10,877 nucleotides of DNA, from positions 1 through 10,877 of the forward strand of contig CAZDLW010000205.1 of NCBI GenBank assembly GCA_964505975.1, read 5' to 3'. This stretch comes from Gp6-AA40 sp964505975. GTDB lineage: Bacteria; Acidobacteriota; Vicinamibacteria; Vicinamibacterales; UBA2999. The translations under genes and the position numbers were made by a program. Below the pieces are notes generated by a model that worked only from the letters and a program-made list of their open reading frames with translations, did no database searches and was not told the DNA's origin. Of the stretch, positions 1 to 6,334 are shown one piece after another (position 1 is the first letter of the stretch; each line of letters starts with the position of its first letter).

Positions 1-27
1 GCCGGGCGCATCGGCGCCCTCGGTGCA

Positions 28-58
28 CCAGCCATTTCGTGGACACACCACTAGCAGG
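28..58 (+). repeat. Left copy of a ~30-bp repeat, inverted relative to the copy at 10814-10844
   Basis: The motif ATTTCGTGGACACACC with flanking CCAGC and CTAGC occurs here and, in inverted orientation, near the right edge of the window. Over 29 bases the copies differ at three positions, all transitions. Weaker similarity continues outward towards position 1, where both copies share a CGCCG-x-TGC block followed by CCCGGC. No transposase gene is attached. It could be an insertion sequence end, a MITE or another dispersed repeat; the family is not recognised. Confidence 0.6.
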
Positions 59-84
59 ACCTGAGCGCTGCCGGTCGATCCAGG

Positions 85-111
85 TATACTCCCGAGCGAA
101 ATCGAAGGGGG
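85..111 (+). promoter_or_regulatory. Candidate -10 box and Shine-Dalgarno for the DUF6152-type gene
   Basis: TATACT at 85-90 matches five of six bases of the sigma70 -10 consensus and lies in an otherwise GC-rich stretch. The purine run GAAGGGGG at 104-111 sits five bases before the ATG at 117 and supports that start over the upstream in-frame ATG at 39. The -35 region (about 62-67) is poor. The promoter is therefore plausible but not certain; the ribosome binding site is stronger. Confidence 0.45.
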
Positions 112-116
112 ATGGC

Positions 117-1171
117 ATGCCTGCCAGACATGTGGCTTTGCATACTGCCGTTGTCCTGATCGCCTGGCTCGCCGCACCGGTCGCGCGTGCGCACCACAGC
201 TTCGCCCCGCATTTCGATGCGAGCAAGCCGGTCAGCATCTCGGGCACGATCATCGCGTACGAAGCCCGCAACCCGCACAGCTACCTCCGCATCGCCGCGG
301 TGGACGAGAACGGCCGGACGCGGGAATACCTCTGTGAATCGCACGGCGTCACGCAGCTCACCCGCAACGGGATCAGGCCGGACATGCTCGAGCCCGGGAC
401 CAGTATTCGCGTGACCGGATCGCTCTCGCGCCACAGCCCCTCTATGTGCTTCTTCGACAGCGTGGAGTTCGAGGACGGGCGCAGATTGAGCGTCAATGGT
501 CCGGGCGGGGCAGCCCGACCGGCGGCGGCGACTCAGGCGCGGCGCACCGACATCTTCGGCACCTGGCTACTCGCGCCGATGCCGAACCGAAGCACGAGCG
601 GCCCCCAGCCGATGATCAGTTCCTGACGCCAGCGGGCCAGCAGGCGGTTGCTGCCTACGATCCTTTTCGAGACGACCCGACGTTCCGCTGCGATCCCGTC
701 GGCATTCGCCGCGTGTGGGGTGCACCGGGCACGCCGCTCGAGATCCTGCGGGAAGGGCGGGATGTCGTACTGCGCCACGAATGGATGGGCGTCCGTCGCG
801 TCGTACACATGACGATGACGGACCATCCGGCGGACGGTTCGCGCGGCTCGCTCGGTCACTCCATTGGTCGCTTCGACGGCAACACGCTCGTGATCGACAC
901 CGCCAACTATCCGAACGGTGTGTTGAGCCAGTACGTCGAGCAGCCAGGCCAGCCGACCCGGGGCTTGCTCCACTCCTCGGCGCTCAGGACGGTCGAACGG
1001 CTGCGCCTCGATCCTGAGCGCCAGCGTGTCATCGTCGAGGTCGATCTCGTGGATCCGGAGTTCTTCACGCAGCCGTTTCCGCGCGTCACCTACGAATACC
1101 TGCCGTCCGAGTTGAAGATCGAGCCGTTCAACTGTTCGCCCGAGGGCCTGACCGGTCCGCTGCGGCAATGA
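117..1171 (+). pseudogene. DUF6152-type exported protein, split by one frameshift
   Basis: The reading frame from 117 begins with a Sec signal peptide (residues 1-25, hydrophobic AVVLIAWLAAPVA, cleavage after ARA). The mature protein starts HHSF, followed by KPVSISGTI and NPHSYLRI, the hallmark of DUF6152-type periplasmic domains. This frame stops at 624-626. The coding sense continues at once in the frame that reads LTPAGQQAVAAYDPF from 623 to the stop at 1171. It has the usual C-terminal blocks of such long proteins: RCDPVGI, VLRHEWM, GHSIGRFDGNTLVIDT, TRGLLHS, ERLR and IEPFNC. Restoring one base at about 622-624 would give a single protein of about 352 residues. The function of the family is unknown. 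The break may be a genuine mutation or a sequencing error; there is no slippery heptamer to suggest programmed frameshifting. Convergent with the amidase gene downstream. Confidence 0.8.
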
Positions 1172-1264
1172 CCGCACGCGTGACTCACGACCGCGCCTCG
1201 AGCGGCTGCCAGGCAGCAGCGCGGCCGTGCTGTCTTCGGAGGTCGCTCACGAGTCGGCAGCCTG

Positions 1265-3222
1265 CTACGGCAAGGTGAGGTTTGCTCTGGCGCCGAGGCG
1301 GGGGTCGCGACGGCTGATGACTGAGAGATAGAGCCGGCCCGCCTCGAGATCCTCGGCCTCTCCCTCGGTCAACGTGACCGTGCCAACGACGCGAGAAGCG
1401 GGCGAACGCGCCAGAATGTGGGCCACGCCACCGTTGGGTCGGGTGCCGCGCCGGTGAAGGCAGATACCGGCGACATCGTCCGGTGCGGTCCCTTGAAGGT
1501 CGATCTCGTAGCCAAGTGCCCGCGTGTCCGGATTGAAGCTGACGCGAACATCAGCGGAGAACGGGACGTCGGCAGGCGGGATCGACTGCGCGCCGGTCGC
1601 CGTCGCATGAAAGCCTATACTGCCCGGTCCCGTATCGGACGACACCGGGGCCGCTGTCGTCACCTGTGGCACACCCATGAGCGGCGGTGTCGTGGACGGA
1701 GGCCGGCGATGGCGTGTTGCCTGCTCGTACGCGTACGCCAGGCCGAGCAGTGCGGGTTCACCGAACGGCCGCCCCAGCATCTCGATGCCCACCGGGAAGC
1801 CGCCCTCCGTGAACCCCGCGGGCACCGTGATGGCCGGAAACCCCGTCTGGGCGGAGAGCGCAGCGTTACTCCCGAGTTGATTGCCCCCGATTGCTGGCGC
1901 GATTCTGCGAGTGGTCGGGTATACGAGCACGTCGAAACGGTGCTCGTCCATCACGCTGAGCACGGCCTCGCCGAGTGCCGCGCGCGCCGCGAGCCTGCTC
2001 TGGTAGTCGCTGCCGCTCAGATAATTATCGGGAAGCGCGTTGGCATTTTCGAGGAAGGCTTGAAATTGAGCGGTGTGCAGTCCGGAGGACAGTAGTTCCT
2101 CGACGGACCTGACGGGCGCGCCAGGCGTGTTCCGGAGATAATTGCCCAGATAGAACTTCAGCTCCTGAAACAGCAGATTGGAGGCCGCCAACTGCTGCGC
2201 CAGGTTGGGGATTGTCGTCTCGACCGCCACCGCGCCCTGCTGCCGCATCTCTTCCACGGCGCGGCGGGCGACGATGCCGACCTCTTCGTCCTCGGGTGCG
2301 TCTCCGAAGAGATCGCGCAGTACGCCGAAACGAGCCCGTTCAGCGCGTCGGGTTTCAGATACGCGGTGTACGTTGCCGGCATGTGATTCCTGCTCGCGGC
2401 GGTGGTCGGGTCGGCAGGGTCGTAGCCCACTGTGGCGTCGAGGACGATGGCGATGTCCGTGACGGTCCTCGCCATGGGTCCGCCGGTGTCCTGCGTGTGG
2501 CCAAACGGGATGATACCTGCGCGGCTCGACAGGCCTGCCGACGGCCGCAGCCCGACAAGGGCGTTGTGCGCGCTGGGAATCCGTATCGAACCGCTCGTGT
2601 CGGTCCCCATGGCGAACGCGGCAAAGCTGGCAGCCGCCGCCACAGCGGATCCGCCGCTGGATCCGCCCGGTGCACGCCCGATGTCGTACGGGTTCAGCGT
2701 CTGACCGCTCAGCGAGCTGACAGTCGTCAAGCCCAATGCGAGCTCATGGAGATTCACCTTGCCCAGCAGCACGGCGCCGGCTTCTCGCAGTTTCCTGACC
2801 TGAAACGCATCTTCTCGAGGCACCAGACCTGCGAGCGCCAGTGATGCGCCAGTGGTCGGCATGTCCTTCGTGTCGAAGTTGTCCTTCAGCAGTACGGGAA
2901 TGCCGTGGAGCGGACCACGTGGCCCTTGCCTCGACCGTTCCTCGTCGAGCGCGCGCGCGTCGGCGGTGGCATTCGGGTTGAGATGGAGGACGGCATTCAG
3001 GTGCGGGCCATTCCGGTCGTACGCCGCAATGCGATTCAGATACAGCTCCACCAGCTCCGCGGCGCTCACCTCGCCGGTGGCCATGGCTGACTGGAGCTCT
3101 CCGATACTTCGTTCCGAGACGTCGTACGATGCGCCACGTTGTGCGCTCCGGCAGGCAGGGCCGATCGCGAGCAGGCCCACGGCCGACACGAGAAAGGAAC
3201 GCCGGGGGATGCTGATGGACAT
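1265..3222 (-). pseudogene. Exported amidase (amidase signature family) with C-terminal CHRD-like domain, split by one frameshift
   Basis: Amidase-signature enzymes hydrolyse C-N amide bonds with a Ser-cisSer-Lys triad. Numbering from the ATG at 3222, the triad is Lys113 (GIPVLLKDNFDT), cis-Ser188 (GGSSGGS) and nucleophile Ser212 (TDTSGSIRIPS), with the 75- and 24-residue spacings known from fatty acid amide hydrolase. The N-terminus has a Tat-type motif (PRRSFLVS) and a hydrophobic stretch ending GPAC, so export is likely; the lipobox is poor. The first frame is meaningful to about 2337 and runs out of frame to 2158. The second continues with ARFGVLRDLFGD through to 1265, so one base is missing at the GGG run 2335-2337 (minus strand). 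The intact product would be about 652 residues, longer than typical amidases (450-550), because a CHRD-like domain occupies 1268-1624. The start 3222 is chosen for the signal sequence; an upstream in-frame start at 3273 has no such support. The substrate is unknown. Confidence 0.85.
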
Positions 3223-3244
3223 GGCACACACGAGCGGCTGGGCG

Positions 3245-3273
3245 AGCGTATCCCCTGGGCATCTGCCGGTCAA
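3245..3273 (-). promoter_or_regulatory. Candidate promoter of the amidase gene
   Basis: On the minus strand TTGACC (3268-3273) matches five of six bases of the -35 consensus. It is followed after exactly 17 bases by TACGCT (3245-3250), a weak -10 with three of six matches. Transcription would start near 3238, about 16 bases before the ATG at 3222. The weak -10 keeps this tentative. The 13-bp tandem repeat directly upstream could be an operator. Confidence 0.3.
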
Positions 3274-3303
3274 GACGATCTTGCTCGACGATCTTGCTCG
3301 ACG
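3274..3303. repeat. 13-bp tandem direct repeat, 2.3 copies
   Basis: The unit GACGATCTTGCTC occurs at 3274-3286 and again, perfectly, at 3287-3299, followed by GACG. The array abuts the candidate -35 box of the amidase gene. It may be a regulator binding site or a simple replication-slippage duplication. The sequence alone does not decide. Confidence 0.7.
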
Positions 3304-3496
3304 TGGTCATCCGTACTGCTCGAGCACGCTGGCTGCGAGGTCGAACAGATGTCGGGATCGCGCTGCGGACAAAGAGCAGCGGATCCCACTGCCCAAAATG
3401 CGATAGACACGAGGTGACTGCGTGTCGAGGTGCTGCAGCAGGTGTTCGTGTTTCCAATTGAACGCCTCGTGTCGCATCCTCGACCCGACGCGATCC
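3304..3496. other. Spacer with no recognisable gene
   Basis: Several frames are open here on both strands. None shows a convincing start, ribosome binding site or a protein family I recognise. The stretch lies downstream of the truncated regulator remnant and may be decayed coding DNA of a lost partner gene, but nothing in it proves this. Confidence 0.5.
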
Positions 3497-3592
3497 TCAT
3501 GTGGTGTCTGCATCGGGGTGGAAGATCGACTCGATCGGCTGTCCGAACAACCGCGCAATCTCGAACGCTAACGGGAGCCCCGAATCGTACTT
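3497..3592 (-). pseudogene. C-terminal remnant of a Cro/CI-type (XRE) helix-turn-helix regulator
   Basis: The minus strand reads 31 codons starting KYDSGLPLAFEIARLFGQPI, continuing ESIFHPDADTT, then a TGA stop at 3497-3499. This matches the last third of the small (about 65-75 residue) Cro/CI regulators, where a GKYDPSLPLAF-x-IARLFG-x-x-IEEIFHPD pattern follows the recognition helix. The DNA-binding helices are absent: upstream in frame only three codons separate the fragment from a TGA stop, and a perfect palindrome begins at 3601. The fragment is too short to function. It shows that a regulator gene once stood here and lost its 5' portion by deletion or rearrangement. Confidence 0.7.
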
Positions 3593-3600
3593 CGCATGGT

Positions 3601-3616
3601 GTCAAGCATGCTTGAC
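3601..3616. repeat. Perfect 16-bp palindrome
   Basis: GTCAAGCATGCTTGAC is its own reverse complement. It lies 24 bases past the stop codon of the alpha/beta hydrolase gene (minus strand) and beside the broken end of the regulator remnant. It could be an operator half-site pair left from the lost regulator, or a short hairpin (6-bp stem, CATG loop). There is no T-run on the minus-strand side, so it is a poor terminator for the hydrolase. Confidence 0.55.
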
Positions 3617-3640
3617 TTTCTCTCCGGCCGTTGCGCGATC

Positions 3641-4663
3641 TCACTCGGCCCAGGGAATCGTTGCCAGTACGGCGGCGAGATCCGCTGCATCGTCGAGACC
3701 GACAGTAGCTGCGTGCTGCACTTCCAGAGTGTCGTGTGCGGCCCGTTGTTCGAGTACCTCGATCACTCGCAGCAGATACTCCGGCAGGCGAACGTCGTGA
3801 CTGATGCGGTGGTGGTGCCGATACAGCAACGGCTGAATCAGGTTCCAGTTCCACCCGAAGTGATCGGTGGCAGGCCTGATCTGGTGGTTGCCCAGTACGA
3901 TTGTGGACGCCGGCGACTCGGGAATCAGCTGTCGCTTGCCACGTAACGGCAGGCCACGCAAGAGCCCAGCGCGCTGATAGAAGTTCACAGCGTAGCGAAT
4001 ATTGGCCGGTAGACGGGGATTCCGTATAGTGAACGCATCGATGTAAATGGCCAGTGAGACCTCGAAGCCCTCTTCGCCCAGCGCTCGAGCAAACTTCGCG
4101 ATCGACCCTCCACCCCAGCTGTGTCCGTAGACAACAATCACGGGTTGACGCAGCAGCGGTTCCAGTTCGAGCGACGCTCGTGACACAGTGAACGCGTCAC
4201 CGTCTGCACGTCTCACATCTTCGCGTTCGCGCACGTCGCGTGCCAGGGTCAGCACGTCGGAGCGTGCTTCACGCCACCTGAAATTGTTGTAGGTGAGCGT
4301 CAGGATTCCTGGCGTGTTGCCGAGGTGCTCCCCGACTTTGCGACGCATCTGCACGACACCGGACACCGAGCTGTTTCGCCCCTCCAGCCCTCCGGTGAAG
4401 CCCACGACGATCATCCAGGGAGAGGGCAGATCGAGCCCGCGTTCCGGGCGCGCGCGGGACGAATCGACGACGTCGCCGCGCGGCTGGAGTACGAGCTTGG
4501 TTGCCGCGACGAGGCCTGGCTGTGAGGCACGATGCAGGGTCTCCCACCGTGCGTCGAGTAGAACAGCGCCAAAATCGCCGGCGACAACGGCAACCGGTGC
4601 CGCCACCGATACGGCGAGTGCACACGCCGCCACCCGAAGCCACGACGTCAGCGCTGGATTCAT
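3641..4663 (-). CDS. Exported alpha/beta-fold serine hydrolase, substrate unknown
   Basis: A 340-residue protein from the ATG at 4663. Residues 1-29 form a Sec signal peptide (LRVAACALAVSVAAPVAVVAG). The fold is indicated by the strand PVIVVYGHSWGGG, whose nucleophile elbow GHSWG places the catalytic Ser at about 182. Candidate acid and base are Asp209 (AIYIDAF) and a His in the cluster 283-289 (RHHHRISHD). An earlier strand reads WMIVVGFTGG (83-92), which could supply the oxyanion hole. The segment RYAVNFYQRAG after the acid residue resembles other uncharacterised hydrolases of this sort. A GTG at 4693 in the same frame would lengthen the n-region by ten residues; neither start has a strong Shine-Dalgarno, and ATG gives the more normal signal peptide. 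The gene is intact, unlike its neighbours, and appears to be a single-gene transcript. An esterase, lipase or thioesterase role is possible; no substrate is implied by context. Confidence 0.75.
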   Translation of the reverse strand: MNPALTSWLRVAACALAVSVAAPVAVVAGDFGAVLLDARWETLHRASQPGLVAATKLVLQPRGDVVDSSRARPERGLDLPSPWMIVVGFTGGLEGRNSSVSGVVQMRRKVGEHLGNTPGILTLTYNNFRWREARSDVLTLARDVREREDVRRADGDAFTVSRASLELEPLLRQPVIVVYGHSWGGGSIAKFARALGEEGFEVSLAIYIDAFTIRNPRLPANIRYAVNFYQRAGLLRGLPLRGKRQLIPESPASTIVLGNHQIRPATDHFGWNWNLIQPLLYRHHHRISHDVRLPEYLLRVIEVLEQRAAHDTLEVQHAATVGLDDAADLAAVLATIPWAE

Positions 4664-4725
4664 AACTATTTCAAGTGTTAACGCACGTTTCACGAACGGC
4701 CGGTCTTGTGTTCTTGGTCGCGGAT

Positions 4726-4731
4726 CTTATA
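4726..4731 (-). promoter_or_regulatory. Candidate -10 box for the alpha/beta hydrolase gene
   Basis: The minus strand reads TATAAG within an AT-rich island (about 4724-4741) in otherwise GC-rich DNA, 63 bases or so before the ATG at 4663. It matches five of six -10 bases. No good -35 is seen 16-18 bases upstream, so confidence is limited. Confidence 0.35.
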
Positions 4732-4806
4732 AAGCAAAACAAGTGCCGGTTGTCTCCAGCCAGACGTCTTGACCGGCCTGAGTTGGTGCACACGAGTCAC
4801 GGTTAC

Positions 4807-4832
4807 GGGCGGGCGTACAAGACGCCTCGCCC
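4807..4832. terminator. GC-rich hairpin downstream of the acyl-CoA dehydrogenase relic
   Basis: GGGCG (4807-4811) and GCGT (4813-4816) pair with ACGC (4822-4825) and CGCCC (4828-4832) around the loop ACAAG, with a one-by-two-base interruption. It lies 20 bases past the stop of the minus-strand relic. No T-run follows, so it is at best an imperfect or factor-assisted terminator. Confidence 0.35.
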
Positions 4833-4851
4833 GCACCGGTCCGGACACTAA

Positions 4852-5776
4852 CTAGTACATCGATGTATTCGGCGGCAGCCCGCACAGAATTCGACCATAC
4901 AGCTCCAAGGCTGTCTGGGGATGCATGATGGCGTGGTTCGCGAGCGCCTGGATGTCCCGCTGGAATCGTTGTATCGGCACGGCCGTCTGAATTGAAGACG
5001 CGCCGCTGGCGTAGAAGAGTGTATCCACGGCATCGCGCGCTAGGCCGGTGGCGAAGCTGACGTGCGCGCGCGATTTGACACGCGCTTCGGTCGAAAGTGA
5101 ACCGCCAGGGTGCGTGTCGAGGATGGCCGTGCCACGCCGCACGTGGGAGTCGGCCGAATCAATGGTCAGAGCAGCTTCGGCTACCTGCAGGTGCGTCACT
5201 GGCGCCGTGGCCTTGTTGGTGTAGTCGGTGTAGGTGATGGCCCTGCCGGGAAGGCGTTCGAAGAAGCTCTCGAAGGCGCCTCGTGCGGCGCCGACGGGCG
5301 TCCCCCCGGCATTCACCACCAGCACCGGTGCGAGGGGATAGTTGAAATACGGCGAACCGGAGTTGTGGCGCTCCTGATATCGCCCCTCGACCATCTCCAT
5401 CAACGGGTAGGCACGAGGGCGGGTACGAACACCTCGTCCGCCACCACGGTGTTGCTACCGGTGCCGGCCATCCCGCTGGCATACCAGTCATCAGGATTGT
5501 CAGCTCCCGACTCCGGGCAATGACGCATGTCGGCGTGGAAGGGCCGTCGTCGGTGGTCAGGACGGTGTTCAGAACCGTCCACTGGGAGCCGTGGCATCCG
5601 GTGTTGAAGGGCCCGCGCCCGTTGACCAGCAATCCACCTTCGGCGCGGGTGGCGGTGCCCGTTGGTGAGAAGACACCGCTAATGCGCGGGTCCCCGGAGC
5701 CGAGAATCTCGTCCTGCGCCTCGTCGGGGAACGTGCCGGCCAGCCAGGCCATGGCCAGGTCCCGACGTGTGTCCAC
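4852..5776 (-). pseudogene. Acyl-CoA dehydrogenase superfamily / group D flavin monooxygenase-like protein, N-truncated with two frameshifts
   Basis: Three consecutive minus-strand frames carry one continuous homology. 5776 to about 5491 reads MAWLAGTFPDEAQDEILG, GVFSPTGTA and LLVNGRGPFNTGCHGSQW, the middle beta-domain of the fold. About 5491 to 5415 reads DDWYASGMAGTGSNTVVADE then VFVP, the conserved GTGS-x-x-VV-x-D-x-VFVP block. About 5414 to 4852 reads RAYPLMEMVEGRY and the helical C-terminal domain, ending ANHAIMHPQTALELYGRILC. This C-terminus is typical of the Acyl-CoA_dh_2 type seen in HsaA and HPA-hydroxylase C2-like monooxygenases. Each frame change is explained by one lost base (near 5491-5492 and 5415-5417). 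Members are usually about 390 residues; the first 80-100 residues are missing, because homology stops near 5776 and the promoter of the next, divergent gene lies at 5874. It is therefore very likely a dead gene, even if one frameshift were a sequencing error. Confidence 0.8.
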
Positions 5777-5873
5777 GCTCGAGCCTGGACCGGCTCAGCG
5801 CGGTCAGCCCGTACTCCGACGCACACAGCGCCGGGGCGTCGACCGCCCTCCCGACGTCGATTGCCGCAGCCGC

Positions 5874-5924
5874 TATTATGGAGTGTGAGGGTGCTCGGCG
5901 GATGCACTCCCTGCAACAGGGTGG
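5874..5924 (+). promoter_or_regulatory. Candidate -10 box and Shine-Dalgarno of the small conserved gene
   Basis: TATTAT at 5874-5879 matches five of six -10 bases, and transcription would start near 5886. AGGGTGG at 5918-5924 lies five bases before the GTG at 5930 and decides that start over an upstream in-frame ATG at 5861, which would precede the predicted transcription start. The -35 is not convincing. Confidence 0.4.
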
Positions 5925-5929
5925 ATCGT

Positions 5930-6334
5930 GTGAACGAATCGGAACGTGAGCTTCTTACCAACCTGCGGCGCGCGCTGTTGCACCTGCACAAGGCGCTGCT
6001 GGATTGGGAGCGTCAGGCATACGAGCGGCTGCACGGGCGCACTGGCAGTGGCGAGCTCCTGAAGGCCATCGTCACCGACCCCCAGTTCGCCTGGCTCCGG
6101 CCCGTGTCCGAGCTCATCGTGCGGATTGACGCGACACTCGAGACGGATTCATCCGAGACGGTGGACATCCTCACGATCGTGTCCCAGGCCCGGTCGCTCG
6201 TTGCACCGGACGAGACCGGCCCGCCAAGCGCACAACGCTACTACACTGCGTTGCAGGAGTATCCGGAGGCCGTCATTGCGCACCGTGGGGTGACGACGGT
6301 GCTGAAACACGCGCCACCCGAGCGGTTTCACTAG
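5930..6334 (+). CDS. Small conserved hypothetical protein, helical and soluble
   Basis: A 134-residue protein starting at GTG 5930 (VNESERELLTNLRRALLHLH). It has no signal peptide or membrane segment. The first half is predicted to be helical and amphipathic. It contains LHLHKALLDWERQAYERLHG, then GELLKAIVTDPQFAWLRPVS and ELIVRIDATLE, a pattern I recall from uncharacterised proteins of similar length in several proteobacterial and acidobacterial genomes; no function is known to me. No catalytic motif is apparent. The 3' end overlaps the end of the convergent sensor kinase gene by 62 bases. Its promoter occupies the place where the N-terminal part of the neighbouring dehydrogenase relic should be. 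I do not assign a function. Confidence 0.75.
   Translation: MNESERELLTNLRRALLHLHKALLDWERQAYERLHGRTGSGELLKAIVTDPQFAWLRPVSELIVRIDATLETDSSETVDILTIVSQARSLVAPDETGPPSAQRYYTALQEYPEAVIAHRGVTTVLKHAPPERFH

Noticed and set aside
612..630. Programmed -1 frameshifting in the DUF6152-type gene
   Set aside because: There is no slippery heptamer of the X-XXY-YYZ kind at the junction and no evident downstream pseudoknot, so a base loss is simpler.
1205..1217. GCTGC-CAG-GCAGC hairpin between the convergent DUF6152 and amidase genes as a terminator
   Set aside because: The stem is only five base pairs with no T-run on either strand.
2212..2844. Plus-strand open frame opposite the amidase
   Set aside because: It is antisense to conserved amidase motifs and has arginine-rich shadow composition and no start signals.
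3307..3558. Minus-strand 83-codon frame across the regulator remnant
   Set aside because: It overlaps the remnant in a different frame, has no ribosome binding site and matches nothing I recognise.
5768..5778. GTGTGTCCACG, an 11-base match to the flanking repeat, right at the edge of the dehydrogenase relic
   Set aside because: The match stops at 11 bases, with none of the AAAT or CTAGC flanks, and the bases fall inside or next to codons of the relic. Chance is likely at this composition.
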